Assembly (NCBI RefSeq): GCF_008642335.1
Contig: NZ_CP029191.1
Coordinates: 3,906,001 to 3,970,000, forward strand
Length of the DNA: 64,000 bases
Source: Streptomyces venezuelae
Lineage (GTDB): Bacteria; Actinomycetota; Actinomycetes; Streptomycetales; Streptomycetaceae
Reading direction: 5' to 3'
Of the stretch, positions 52,028-61,218 are shown piece after piece. The first letter of the stretch is position 1, and every line of letters starts with the position of its first letter. The notes beneath the pieces were generated by a model that was given only the letters and a program-made list of their open reading frames with translations, made no database searches and had not been told where the DNA came from. A program made the translations under genes and the position numbers.

Positions 52028-52753
52028 ATGAAGATGTCCCGTATCGCCGCCGCAGGCACCGTCGCCGCCTCCGCCGTTCTCGTGCTCTCGGCGCCCGCGT
52101 TCGCGCACGTCAGCGTCTCGCCGGAGGGCCAGGCCGCCAAGGGCGGTTACGCCACGGTCAACTTCAAGGTCCCGAACGAGCAGGACGACGCGTCGACCAA
52201 CAAGGTCGAGGTCTCCTTCCCGAGCGAGCACCCGCTCGCCTCCGTCATGACGACGCCCGTCCCCGGCTGGACCGTGAAGGTCACCAAGGCCAAGCTCGAC
52301 AAGCCGCTGGAGATCCACGGCGAGAAGATCGACGAGGCCGTCTCCAAGGTCACCTGGACCGCCGACGGCAAGGGCATCCAGCCGGGCACCTTCCAGAAGT
52401 TCCCGGTCTCCATGGGTCAGCTCCCCGAGGACGCCGACGAACTCGTCTTCAAGGCCGTCCAGACGTACGACAACAAGGACGTCGTCCGCTGGATCGAGCC
52501 GCAGCAGAAGGGCCAGGAGGAGCCGGAGCACCCGGCGCCCGCCCTCGCGCTGACCGCCGCTTCCGACGAGCACGGCGCCCCCGCCGACACCGCCAAGGCG
52601 GACGACAAGGGCGGCAAGTCGGAGAACGCGTCGTCGGACTCCTCCGACAGCAGTGACACCACCGCGCGCGTGCTCGGCATCGTCGGCATCGTCATCGGTG
52701 TCGCGGGCGTCGCGTTCGGCGTGCTCGCGGGCCGTCGCCGCGCCACGAGCTGA
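52028..52753 (+). CDS. YcnI-family (DUF1775) copper-binding protein
   Basis: 241 residues. A signal peptide (MKMSRIAAAGTVAASAVLVL) is cut after AFA so that the mature protein begins with His (HVSVSPEGQAAKGGYATVNF), the copper ligand in this family. A beta-sandwich continues to about residue 165 (VVRWIEPQQKGQEEPEHPAP). A Ser/Asp-rich linker and a C-terminal membrane helix (VLGIVGIVIGVAGVAFGVLA) with a basic stop anchor it to the outer face of the membrane. Likely a copper metallochaperone. Confidence 0.92.
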   Translation: MKMSRIAAAGTVAASAVLVLSAPAFAHVSVSPEGQAAKGGYATVNFKVPNEQDDASTNKVEVSFPSEHPLASVMTTPVPGWTVKVTKAKLDKPLEIHGEKIDEAVSKVTWTADGKGIQPGTFQKFPVSMGQLPEDADELVFKAVQTYDNKDVVRWIEPQQKGQEEPEHPAPALALTAASDEHGAPADTAKADDKGGKSENASSDSSDSSDTTARVLGIVGIVIGVAGVAFGVLAGRRRATS

Positions 52754-52843
52754 GCCGCAGGCTGAGCCCCCTTCGGGGTGCGCCGAGGCGGCGTACAGCC
52801 GCCCCGGCGCGCCCCGGCCCCCTCACATCTGGGACATTTTCGT

Positions 52844-53506
52844 ATGCGCACCAAGAGCACGAACAAGAAGCTCGCCGCCGCTGCCCTGCTGGCCGTGGCC
52901 GCCCTCACCCTGACCGCCTGCGGCGGCGGTGACGACAAGAAGCCGGTCGCCGAGGTCTCCGCGGAGACCGACTCCGGCAAGGCCGCCACGGTCCTGGACA
53001 AGCCGTACAAGAAGCCGAACCTCGTCCTCACCGACACGCACGGCAAGAAGTACGACCTGCGCGAGGAGACGAAGGGCAAGCCGACGCTGATCTACTTCGG
53101 CTACACGCACTGCCCCGACGTCTGCCCGCTGACGATGAACAACATCGCGGTCGCCAAGAAGGCGCTGCCCAAGGCCGACCAGGACAAGCTCAAGGTCGTC
53201 TTCGTCACCACCGACCCCGAGCGCGACACCCCCGCCGAGCTCGGCAAGTGGCTCAAGGGCGTGGACGCCGACTTCGTCGGTCTGACGGGCGACTTCGCCA
53301 CCATCCAGGCCGGCGCACGCCAGCTCGCCATCAGCATCGAGCCGTCCAAGAAGGACAAGAACGGCAAGATCGTCTCGATGCACGGCACGCAGGTCCTCGC
53401 GTTCTCGCCGAAGAACGACGCGGGATACGTCCTCTACGGAGAGGACGCCACCGCCGGCGACTACACCAAGGACCTCCCCAAGCTCCTCAAGGGACAGACC
53501 CCGTGA
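52844..53506 (+). CDS. Sco1/SenC/PrrC-family copper chaperone lipoprotein
   Basis: 220 residues from ATG 52844. Lipobox LTAC near residue 26. Thioredoxin-like fold with the copper CxxxC in FGYTHCPDVCPLTMNNIA and the third ligand His in IVSMHGTQVLAF; DPERDT is also typical. Sco proteins deliver Cu(I) to the CuA site of cytochrome c oxidase. In S. lividans the homologue, with DtpA, is needed for development-linked copper enzymes. Its TGA overlaps the next GTG. Confidence 0.94.
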   Translation: MRTKSTNKKLAAAALLAVAALTLTACGGGDDKKPVAEVSAETDSGKAATVLDKPYKKPNLVLTDTHGKKYDLREETKGKPTLIYFGYTHCPDVCPLTMNNIAVAKKALPKADQDKLKVVFVTTDPERDTPAELGKWLKGVDADFVGLTGDFATIQAGARQLAISIEPSKKDKNGKIVSMHGTQVLAFSPKNDAGYVLYGEDATAGDYTKDLPKLLKGQTP

Positions 53507-54027
53507 ACCACCGCACCACCAAGCACCGCGCACTCACCGCCGGGGCCCTGGCCCTGACCGCCGTCCTCGCCCTCGCCGGCTGCGACGACGACTCGGACTC
53601 CGGCTCCGGGAACACCGTGAAGAAGCCCGACATCAAGGTCAGCGGGGCCTACGTCCCCGAGCCCACCATGGCCGACATGGCGGCGGGCTTCTTCACGCTG
53701 ACGAACAAGGGCGCCGCCGACAAGCTCACCTCCGCCACCAGCGACAGCGCGGGATCCGTCACGCTGCACAGCACCAAGGGCGGCACGATGAAGGAGGAGA
53801 AATCCTTCGACGTGCCCGCGAACGGTGAGCTCTCCTTCACGAGCGGCGGCAACCACGTCATGTTCGAGAAGCTCGCGCACAAGCCGAAGAAGGGCGAGAA
53901 GGTCGCCCTGACGCTGCACTTCCAGAAGTCGGACCCGATCACGGTCGAGGTTCCGGTCAAGGAAGCGACGTACAACCCCGGGCAGCACGACAGCAACGCC
54001 TCGCACACGTCGCACAAGTCGCACTGA
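53503..54027 (+). CDS. PCu(A)C-family copper chaperone lipoprotein
   Basis: 174 residues from GTG 53503. Lipobox LAGC near residue 27. The PCuAC beta-sandwich carries Met/His ligands: MADMAAGFFTL, VTLHSTKGGTM and SGGNHVMFEKL (HxM at its end). A His-rich tail (GQHDSNASHTSHKSH) adds further possible copper sites. It probably passes Cu(I) to Sco; its S. lividans counterpart is called ECuC. It lies between Sco and CopCD in one operon. Confidence 0.93.
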   Translation: MNHRTTKHRALTAGALALTAVLALAGCDDDSDSGSGNTVKKPDIKVSGAYVPEPTMADMAAGFFTLTNKGAADKLTSATSDSAGSVTLHSTKGGTMKEEKSFDVPANGELSFTSGGNHVMFEKLAHKPKKGEKVALTLHFQKSDPITVEVPVKEATYNPGQHDSNASHTSHKSH

Positions 54028-54041
54028 GGGACGGACCGCTG

Positions 54042-56024
54042 ATGCAGACCATCGCTTCCCGCTGCAGGATCCCGCGTCTTTGGCAGCTTCTTCTGGTGCT
54101 CCTCGCCACGACCGGGCTCTTCCTCGCCGGTGCCGCGCCCACGTCCGCGCACGCCGCGCTGACCGGCAGCGACCCGAAGCAGGGAGCGGTGGTCGACCGG
54201 GCTCCCGACCAGGTCAAGCTCACCTTCTCCGAGAAGGTCGCCATGTCGGACGGTTCCGTGCGGGTGCTCGACCCGTCCGGCAAGCGGGTCGACACGAACA
54301 AGACGACGGACCTGGGCTCCAACACGTACGGCGTGCGGCTCCGTCCGGGCCTGCCCGACGGCACCTTCACCGTCGCCTACCAAGTCGTCTCCGCCGACAG
54401 CCACCCGGTCGCCGGCGCCTACACGTTCTCCATCGGCGCGCCCTCCGACACGAAGGTCGCGCTGCCCGACCAGGAGGCGGGCGGCGGCCTCGTCGGCGCG
54501 CTCTACGACGCCGCGCGCTACCTGTCGTACGCCGGGTTCATCCTGCTCGTCGGCGGTGCCGCGTTCGTCCTCGGCTGCTGGCCGCGGGGCGCGAGCGTGC
54601 GGCCCGTGCAGCGGCTCGTGACGGGCGGCTGGGTCACGCTCACCGCCGCCACCCTCGCGCTGCTGCTCCTGCGCGCCCCCTACACGAGCTCCGGGAAGCT
54701 CGGGGACGCCTTCGACATGGGCAAACTCGGCGACGTCCTGAACACCAAGACCGGCGCGGCCCTCGTCTCCCGGCTGCTGCTGCTCGCCGCCGCCGCGCTG
54801 TTCATCGCGGTGCTCTTCGGCGCGTACGAGAAGCGCGAGGATCCCAAGGAGAAGAAGGACCTCACCTTCGGGCTCGCCATCGGCGGCACCGTCGTCGCCC
54901 TCGGCATCGCGGCGACGTGGGCCATGGCCGAGCACGCCTCGACCGGCATCCAGGCGGGCATCGCGATGCCCGTCGACGTGCTGCACCTGCTGGCCGTCGC
55001 CGCCTGGCTCGGCGGCCTCGCGTCGCTGCTCGTCGCGCTGTTCCGCACGACCGCGGTGGACGCCTCGGCGGTACAGCGGTTCTCGACCGTGGCGTTCACC
55101 AGCGTCGTCGTGCTCGCCGCCACCGGCACCTACCAGGCGTGGCGGCAGGTCGGCTCGTGGTCGGCGCTGACCGGCACCTCGTACGGGCAGCTGCTCCTCG
55201 TCAAGATCGGACTGGTCGTCGTCCTGGTGGGCGTCGCCTCCGTGTCGCGGCGGTGGACCGGGCGGATCGCCGCCGAGGCGAGCGGTCTCGCTCCGGAAGC
55301 CGCGGCCGCCGTGGTCGTCGAGCAGCGCATGAAGCAGACGGCGCATCAGGCGTCCCGGCAGACGTCGAAGAAGCCCCAGAAGAAGGCGGCCGCGAAGCCC
55401 GCCCCCAAGCCGGTCACCGTGCCGGCCTCCGGGCAGGGCGGCGACGACGATCCCGAGCGCTCCGCCCAGCTGGCGCGCCAGCAGGCCGCCATGGACAGCG
55501 CCCGCGAGAAGCGCATCCGCGACGCCGATCCGTACCGCTCCGGGCTGCGCCGCTCCGTGCTCGCCGAGGCGGGCATCGCCGTCGTCCTGCTGGGCGTGAC
55601 GACGTTCCTCACGACGACCGAGCCGGGCCGCACCGAGGAGGAGGCCGCCAAGGCCACGTCCGCGGCGGCCGCGCAGCGCTCGGGCCCCCTCCAGCTCAAG
55701 GTCCCGTTCGACACGGGCGGCACCGACGGCAAGGGCACCGTGCAGCTGGACCTCGACCCCGGCCGCACCGGCAGCAACACCATGCACCTGTACGTGAAGC
55801 GGCCCAACGGCAGCGCCTTCGACGTCCCCGAGGTGAAGGTCTCCCTCACCAACGAGGCCAAGGACGTCGGCCCGCTGCCCATCGCCCCGGACCACATCGC
55901 CACCGGACACTGGAGTGCGAACGGCGTGCAGGTCCCGATGGCAGGCACATGGAAGATCGCGGTGACGGTGCGGACCTCCGACATCGACCAGATCACCGTG
56001 AAGAAGAACGCGCAGATCGGCTGA
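54042..56024 (+). CDS. CopC-CopD fusion copper transport protein (YcnJ-like)
   Basis: 660 residues. A signal peptide ends at SAHAALTGSDPKQGAVVDRA, leaving an N-terminal His in the CopC domain (about 37-133, with VVSADSHPVAGAYTFSIG). Eight or so membrane helices of CopD follow (about 150-410). A basic cytoplasmic segment (about 425-500) leads to another helix (VLAEAGIAVVLLGVTTFLTT) and an extracytoplasmic beta domain ending HWSANGVQVPMAGTWKIAV. It probably imports copper across the membrane. Confidence 0.92.
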   Translation: MQTIASRCRIPRLWQLLLVLLATTGLFLAGAAPTSAHAALTGSDPKQGAVVDRAPDQVKLTFSEKVAMSDGSVRVLDPSGKRVDTNKTTDLGSNTYGVRLRPGLPDGTFTVAYQVVSADSHPVAGAYTFSIGAPSDTKVALPDQEAGGGLVGALYDAARYLSYAGFILLVGGAAFVLGCWPRGASVRPVQRLVTGGWVTLTAATLALLLLRAPYTSSGKLGDAFDMGKLGDVLNTKTGAALVSRLLLLAAAALFIAVLFGAYEKREDPKEKKDLTFGLAIGGTVVALGIAATWAMAEHASTGIQAGIAMPVDVLHLLAVAAWLGGLASLLVALFRTTAVDASAVQRFSTVAFTSVVVLAATGTYQAWRQVGSWSALTGTSYGQLLLVKIGLVVVLVGVASVSRRWTGRIAAEASGLAPEAAAAVVVEQRMKQTAHQASRQTSKKPQKKAAAKPAPKPVTVPASGQGGDDDPERSAQLARQQAAMDSAREKRIRDADPYRSGLRRSVLAEAGIAVVLLGVTTFLTTTEPGRTEEEAAKATSAAAAQRSGPLQLKVPFDTGGTDGKGTVQLDLDPGRTGSNTMHLYVKRPNGSAFDVPEVKVSLTNEAKDVGPLPIAPDHIATGHWSANGVQVPMAGTWKIAVTVRTSDIDQITVKKNAQIG

Positions 56025-56038
56025 ACGGAACAACCACC

Positions 56039-57283
56039 ATGGCGGACAACGGGATTTCCAGGCGGCGGCTGATCGGCACCGCCGGCGCGACGGGCCTCGC
56101 GCTCGGCGCGGCGGGCGGCGCCATCGGGTACGCGGCGGCCCCCTCGGACGCTGCGGACGCCGCGGCCGCCGCCGGTTCGGAGCTGGCCTCCCTCGGCTCC
56201 GGACAGGTGATGTTTCACGGGAAACATCAGCCCGGCATCACCACGCCCTTGCAGTCCCGCGGCCATCTGATCGCCTTCGACCTGGCGGCGGGGGCGGGCC
56301 GCAAGGAGGCGGCGGCCCTGTTGCGCCGCTGGTCGGCCACGGCCGAGCGGCTGATGGCGGGCGAGCCCGCCGACGGCCGGGACACGGCGGTCGCCCGGGA
56401 CGCGGGCCCGTCCTCGCTGTCCGTCACCTTCGGATTCGGCGCCTCCTTCTTCTCCCGCACGGGTCTGGAAAAGCAGCGCCCGGCCGCGCTCGACCCGCTG
56501 CCCGACTTCTCCTCCGACCACCTCGACAAGGCACGCAGCAACGGCGACCTGTGGGTGCAGATCGGTGCGAACGATCCGCTCGTCGCGTTCCACGCCCTGC
56601 GCGCGATCCAGAGGGAGGCGTCGGGGACGGCGCGGGTGCGGTGGCAGATGAACGGCTTCAACCGTTCGCCGGGCGCCACCGCACGGCCGATGACGACCCG
56701 CAACCTGATGGGCCAGGTCGACGGCACGAACAACCCGAAGCCTTCGGACAAGGACTTCGACGAGCGGATCTTCGTGCCCTCGAACGGTGACCCTTCATGG
56801 ATGGCGGGCGGTTCCTACGCCGTCGTACGCCGTATCCGGATGCTCCTCGACGACTGGGAGGAGCTCGGCACGAAGGCGCAGGAAGCGGTGATCGGGCGGC
56901 ACAAGTCGGACGGCTCGCCCCTGACCGGCGGCACGGAGACCACCGAGCCGAAGCTCGACAAGACCGGCCCGGACGGCAAGGTCGTCATCGCGGCCAACGC
57001 GCACGCCCGCATCACCCGTCCCGACCAGAACGGGGGCGCCGCGATGCTGCGCCGCCCGTTCTCGTACCACGACGGCTTCGACGACAAGGGCGAGCCGGAC
57101 GCGGGGCTGCTCTTCGTCTGCTGGCAGGCGGACCCGATGCGCGGCTTCGTCCCGGTGCAGCGCAAGCTCGACCGGGGGGACGCCCTTTCGGAGTTCATCC
57201 GGCACGAGGCGAGCGGGCTCTTCGCGGTGCCGGGCGGGGCGAAGAAGGGCGAGTACGTGGGGCAGCGGCTGCTGGAGGGGTGA
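56039..57283 (+). CDS. dtpA: Tat-exported DyP-type haem peroxidase (DtpA)
   Basis: 414 residues from ATG 56039. Twin-arginine signal ISRRRLIGTAGATGLALGAA. The DyP fold has the active-site motif NLMGQVDGTNNP (GxxDG with catalytic Asp), the proximal His in RPFSYHDGFDD and FVCWQADPMRGFVPVQRKL. In S. lividans DtpA is a Tat substrate needed to mature the copper oxidase GlxA, and is encoded with Sco, ECuC and CopD, the same gene set as here. The symbol is given by that context. Confidence 0.92.
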   Translation: MADNGISRRRLIGTAGATGLALGAAGGAIGYAAAPSDAADAAAAAGSELASLGSGQVMFHGKHQPGITTPLQSRGHLIAFDLAAGAGRKEAAALLRRWSATAERLMAGEPADGRDTAVARDAGPSSLSVTFGFGASFFSRTGLEKQRPAALDPLPDFSSDHLDKARSNGDLWVQIGANDPLVAFHALRAIQREASGTARVRWQMNGFNRSPGATARPMTTRNLMGQVDGTNNPKPSDKDFDERIFVPSNGDPSWMAGGSYAVVRRIRMLLDDWEELGTKAQEAVIGRHKSDGSPLTGGTETTEPKLDKTGPDGKVVIAANAHARITRPDQNGGAAMLRRPFSYHDGFDDKGEPDAGLLFVCWQADPMRGFVPVQRKLDRGDALSEFIRHEASGLFAVPGGAKKGEYVGQRLLEG

Positions 57284-57330
57284 CCCGGGCCGCTGGCTGA
57301 GACGCGTGAGCCACGCCACGCGCGGCGCAT

Positions 57331-57336
57331 TAGGGT
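57331..57336 (+). promoter_or_regulatory. -10 element TAGGGT of pheA, leaderless start
   Basis: TAGGGT lies six bases upstream of the pheA ATG, with no ribosome site in between. In Streptomyces this spacing indicates transcription beginning at or next to the start codon. Confidence 0.6.
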
Positions 57337-57342
57337 GACGGT

Positions 57343-58278
57343 ATGTCGGCGACGCGCTATACGTACCTGGGCCCCGAGGGCACCTTCACCGAGGCGGCTC
57401 TCCGTACGCTGCCCGAGGCGGCCACCCGGGAGCTCGTCCCGATGGTCTCCGTCCCCGCCGCGCTGGACGCGGTCCGCAGCGGTGAGGCGGCGGCCGCGCT
57501 GGTGCCGATCGAGAACTCGGTCGAGGGCGGCGTCACGACCACCGTCGACGAGCTCGCCAAGGGTGCGCCCTTGATGATCTACCGCGAGGTCGTCCTGCCG
57601 ATCGCCTTCGCGCTGCTCGTGCGGCCCGGCACGAAGCTCAAGGACATCAAGACGGTGACGGGTCACCCGGTGGCGCAGCCGCAGGTCCGCAACTGGCTGG
57701 CCGCGCATCTGCCGGACGCCGTGTGGGAGTCGGCGGCGTCGAACGCGGACGGCGCCCGGCTGGTCCAGGAGGGCCGGTTCGACGCGGCCTTCGCGGGTGA
57801 GTTCGCGGCGGCCACGTACGGCCTGGAGGCGCTGGTCAGCGAGATCCACGACGCGGCAAACGCCGAGACCCGCTTCGTGCTGGTCGGCCGTCCGGCCCGG
57901 CCCGCCGCGCCGACGGGTGCCGACAAGACCTCCGTCGTGATCTGGCTGGGTGACGACCACCCGGGTGCCCTGCTCGAACTGCTTCAGGAATTCGCGGTTC
58001 GCGGCGTCAACCTGATGCGGATCGAGTCGCGGCCCACGGGTCAGGGGATCGGCAATTACTGCTTCTCCGTGGACGCCGAGGGGCACATCACGGACCGCCG
58101 GGTCGGCGAGGCCCTGATGGGGCTCAAGCGGATCTGTCCGCAGGTGCGCTTCCTCGGGTCGTATCCGCGGGCGGGGGTGGCCACGGAGGACGTCAAGCCG
58201 CCGCGGCCCGGTACGACGGACCCCGAGTTCATGGCGGCGTCGGACTGGCTGACGCGCTGCCAGGACGGCCGTTTCTAG
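57343..58278 (+). CDS. pheA: Prephenate dehydratase
   Basis: 311 residues from ATG 57343. Converts prephenate to phenylpyruvate in phenylalanine synthesis. The PDT domain (about 5-185) has YTYLGPEGTFTEAALRTLP, VPIENSVEGGVTTTVDELAK and AETRFVLVGR (TRF motif). A C-terminal ACT domain (about 197-275) has LGDDHPGALLELLQEFAVRG and NLMRIESRPT, the ESRP element for allosteric phenylalanine binding. No chorismate mutase domain is present. Confidence 0.96.
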   Translation: MSATRYTYLGPEGTFTEAALRTLPEAATRELVPMVSVPAALDAVRSGEAAAALVPIENSVEGGVTTTVDELAKGAPLMIYREVVLPIAFALLVRPGTKLKDIKTVTGHPVAQPQVRNWLAAHLPDAVWESAASNADGARLVQEGRFDAAFAGEFAAATYGLEALVSEIHDAANAETRFVLVGRPARPAAPTGADKTSVVIWLGDDHPGALLELLQEFAVRGVNLMRIESRPTGQGIGNYCFSVDAEGHITDRRVGEALMGLKRICPQVRFLGSYPRAGVATEDVKPPRPGTTDPEFMAASDWLTRCQDGRF

Positions 58279-58826
58279 CCGGTCCCGTCGCTCGTACTGC
58301 GGTCCTACCTGCAGATTTACGTTATCCACAGAAGTTATCCACAGGCTTGCGTCTCGACCTGGGGACAAGTCGACAACGAAGCATGACATGGTCGACAAAT
58401 CGCCCTGGAGCACCCAAGGGCGTCCACAGTCCCGCACGTCACCCCTCGTCCACTCTTTTCCATTGATCAACTCTTTGGAGCGAGGTATTTCCACTCGAAA
58501 GTGGGTGTGCGGGTGGTTTGGGAAGGCATTCCCCGGGCGCATGAACAGCTGACGGAATGGGATGTTCCAACATCCACAGATCTTTCGCACACCCTGTGGA
58601 TAACCGTCCGGACGCCCTGGTTCCTGTGGACAACGGCGGTGGACAAGCGCGCCAAGTCCCGCTCCCCGCAAGGGGTTCCGGTCAAGCGGTGCGCACCCTC
58701 TGCCCCGTTTCGGGGAATGCCGCCCCTTTTTATTGACCGGGAATTCACATTCCGGCAAATCGGGCATACCGTACGCAACGGAATATGGAGTCGTGGGCCG
58801 GAACCGGGCGACGGTAGCCTTGAGGG
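58279..58826. other. 548-bp intergenic region with DnaA boxes
   Basis: Between pheA and serS. Perfect DnaA boxes TTATCCACA at 58322-58330 and 58335-58343, inverse TGTGGATAA at 58595-58603, inverse TGTGGACAA at 58625-58633. One-mismatch boxes at 58360-58368 and 58638-58646 (both inverse). The middle part (about 58440-58560) is comparatively AT-rich. A 109-codon frame at 58501-58830 runs through the boxes and looks non-coding. TAGCCT at 58815-58820, six bases before the serS GTG, is a -10 candidate. Confidence 0.88.
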
Positions 58827-60104
58827 GTGATTGACCTTCGCCTGCTCCGTGAGGACCCCGACCGTGTTCGCGCCTCCCAGCGCGCCCGTGGAGAGGACGT
58901 CGCGCTCGTCGACGCCCTGCTCTCCGCCGACGAGCGGCGCAGGTCGTCCGGCCTCCGCTTCGACGAGCTCCGCGCCGAACAGAAGGCGCTCGGCAAGCTC
59001 ATCCCCAAGGCCGCGCCCGAGGAGAAGCAGGAGCTCCTGAAGAAGGCGGGCGAGCTCTCCGCCGCCGTCAAGGCCGCGGACGCCGCGCAGGACGAGGCCG
59101 ACGACGAGACCAAGCGCCTCCTGCAGCAGCTCGGCAACCTCGTCCACCCGGACGTCCCGGTCGGCGGCGAGGAGGACTTCGTCGTCCTCGACACCATCGG
59201 CACCCCGCGCGACTTCGCCGCCGAGGGCTTCGAGCCCAAGGACCACCTGGAGCTCGGCGAGGCCCTCGGCGCCATCGACGTCGAGCGCGGCGCGAAGGTC
59301 TCCGGCTCGCGCTTCTACTACCTGACGGGCGTCGGCGCCCTCCTGGAGCTGGCCCTTGTCAACGCGGCGATCGCCCAGGCGACGGAGGCCGGGTTCATCC
59401 CGATGCTGACGCCGTCGCTGGTCCGCCCCCGCGCGATGGAGGGCACGGGCTTCCTCGGCCAGGCCGCGGAGAACGTGTACCACCTGGAGAAGGACGACTA
59501 CTACCTGGTCGGCACCTCCGAGGTCCCCCTCGCGGCGTACCACATGGACGAGATCATCGAGGCGGGCAAGCTCCCGCTGCGGTACGCGGGCTTCTCGCCC
59601 TGCTACCGGCGCGAAGCCGGCACGTACGGCAAGGACACCCGCGGCATCTTCCGCGTCCACCAGTTCGACAAGGTCGAGATGTTCTCGTACGTCGACCCGG
59701 AGGACGCGGAGAACGAGCACAAGCGCCTCCTGGAGTGGGAGAAGCAGTGGCTGACCGGCCTCGGCCTGCCCTTCCAGGTGATCGACGTGGCGACGGGTGA
59801 CCTCGGTGCCTCGGCCTCGCGCAAGTACGACTGCGAGGCGTGGATCCCCACCCAGGGCAAGTACCGCGAGCTGACCTCGGCCTCGAACTGCGACAGCTTC
59901 CAGGCCCGCCGCCTGTCGGTGCGCATGCGCGACGGCAAGAAGGTGCAGCCCCTCGCGACGCTGAACGGCACGCTGTGCGCCGTCCCGCGGACGATCGTGG
60001 CCATCCTGGAGAATCACCAGCAGGCCGACGGCTCCGTGGTGGTGCCCGAGGTCCTGCGTCCGTACCTCGGGGGCCGAGAGATTTTGGAGCCCATCGCCAA
60101 GTGA
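58827..60104 (+). CDS. serS: Seryl-tRNA synthetase
   Basis: 425 residues from GTG 58827, apparently leaderless. The N-terminal helical arm (about 30-100, [20 protein letters not shown]) binds the long arm of tRNA-Ser. Class II core: motif 2 [20 protein letters not shown] and motif 3 [20 protein letters not shown] are intact. It charges tRNA-Ser and tRNA-Sec; three tRNA-Ser copies or fragments are in this window. Its TGA overlaps the HAD gene GTG. Confidence 0.97.
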   Translation: MIDLRLLREDPDRVRASQRARGEDVALVDALLSADERRRSSGLRFDELRAEQKALGKLIPKAAPEEKQELLKKAGELSAAVKAADAAQDEADDETKRLLQQLGNLVHPDVPVGGEEDFVVLDTIGTPRDFAAEGFEPKDHLELGEALGAIDVERGAKVSGSRFYYLTGVGALLELALVNAAIAQATEAGFIPMLTPSLVRPRAMEGTGFLGQAAENVYHLEKDDYYLVGTSEVPLAAYHMDEIIEAGKLPLRYAGFSPCYRREAGTYGKDTRGIFRVHQFDKVEMFSYVDPEDAENEHKRLLEWEKQWLTGLGLPFQVIDVATGDLGASASRKYDCEAWIPTQGKYRELTSASNCDSFQARRLSVRMRDGKKVQPLATLNGTLCAVPRTIVAILENHQQADGSVVVPEVLRPYLGGREILEPIAK

Positions 60105-60925
60105 GCCATCCAGCTCCGGTCACGCCCTCCTTCCCGTACAAGCTGGTCGCGACCGACCTCGACGGGACGCTGCTGCGCCCCGACGACACGGTGTCGGAAC
60201 GGACGCGCCACGCGCTCACCGCGGCCACCGCGGCGGGCGCGGCGCACATCGTCGTCACCGGCCGCGCGGTGCCCTGGACCCGCCACATCCTCGACGACCT
60301 CGGCTACGACGGCATCGCGGTCTGCGGCCAGGGCGCGCAGGTCTACCACGCGGGGGAGCACCGGCTGCTCACCTCGGTGACGCTCGACCGGCAGCTGGCC
60401 GGTCTGGCGCTCGCCAAGATCGAGGCGGAGATCGGCCCGCTGGCGCTCGCGGCGAGCCGTGACGGCATCGACGGCGAGGTCCTGGTCGGCCCGGGGTACG
60501 CGGTCCAGGAGGGCCCGCTCCCCGCGACCCCGTTCACGGACATCGCCGACCTGTGGGCGGCGCCGCTGAACAAGCTGTACATCCAGCACCCCGGTCTCGG
60601 CGACGACGCGCTCACCGACGTGGCACGCCAGGTCGCGGGCGATCTGGTCGGCGTGACCATGGCGGGCGAGGGCATAGTCGAACTCCTGCCGCTCGGCCTC
60701 TCCAAGGCGACGGGCCTCTCGCTGGCGGCGCGGCGCCTGGGCGCGAAGGCCGTGGACACGATCGCGTTCGGCGACATGCCGAACGACATCCCGATGTTCG
60801 CCTGGGCGGCGCACGGCGTGGCCATGGCCAACGCCCACGAGGAGCTCAAGGCGGTCGCCGACGAGGTGACGACGTCGAACGAGGCGGACGGCATCGCGGT
60901 GGTGCTGGAGCGGTTGCTGGGCTGA
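60101..60925 (+). CDS. Cof-type HAD-superfamily phosphatase
   Basis: 274 residues from GTG 60101 (GTGA overlap with serS). HAD motif [17 protein letters not shown] (nucleophile Asp), motif II IVVTGR, motif III Lys in [16 protein letters not shown], and motif [19 protein letters not shown]; a C2-type cap lies between. Such enzymes dephosphorylate sugar phosphates, phospholipid head groups or pyridoxal phosphate. Exact substrate unknown. Confidence 0.92.
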   Translation: MSHPAPVTPSFPYKLVATDLDGTLLRPDDTVSERTRHALTAATAAGAAHIVVTGRAVPWTRHILDDLGYDGIAVCGQGAQVYHAGEHRLLTSVTLDRQLAGLALAKIEAEIGPLALAASRDGIDGEVLVGPGYAVQEGPLPATPFTDIADLWAAPLNKLYIQHPGLGDDALTDVARQVAGDLVGVTMAGEGIVELLPLGLSKATGLSLAARRLGAKAVDTIAFGDMPNDIPMFAWAAHGVAMANAHEELKAVADEVTTSNEADGIAVVLERLLG

Positions 60926-60933
60926 GGCCTTGG

Positions 60934-60971
60934 CCCCTTTCGGGGGAGGTTTCGGCCCCCTCTGGGGGGGC
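60934..60971 (+). terminator. GC-rich hairpins after the serS-HAD operon
   Basis: Two short hairpins, CCCC-TTTC-GGGG (60934-60945) and CCCCC-TCT-GGGGG (60956-60968), follow the stop. The rest of the gap to 61218 shows no supported gene. Confidence 0.45.
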
Positions 60972-61218
60972 GGCCCGCGCAGCGATGCGGATTCTGCGCG
61001 CTCGAAGCGGCCGCCCCGGGCAGCTCCCCCGTGCGCGGACTCGACGGAGCGGATAACCGCTCCGGAGCCTCTCACGGCTGCCCTGCCGGGAACTCGACGG
61101 ACCGTGGTGGCGGTCGCGTCGGCTCCTCTCCCAGAAGGTGAGCGTCAGATGTTCCTGACGCGGTGGCACCAACTACTGTGCCTGCGGCCGGACTTCACCG
61201 CCACCGAATAAAAAGCGA

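Noticed and set aside
53649..56033. 794-codon minus-strand frame
   Set aside because: Antisense to the PCuAC and CopCD genes, whose motifs and signal peptides are clear.
58501..58830. 109-codon plus-strand frame before serS
   Set aside because: It runs through the DnaA boxes and the serS promoter, lacks a ribosome site and has no GC-skewed codon pattern.
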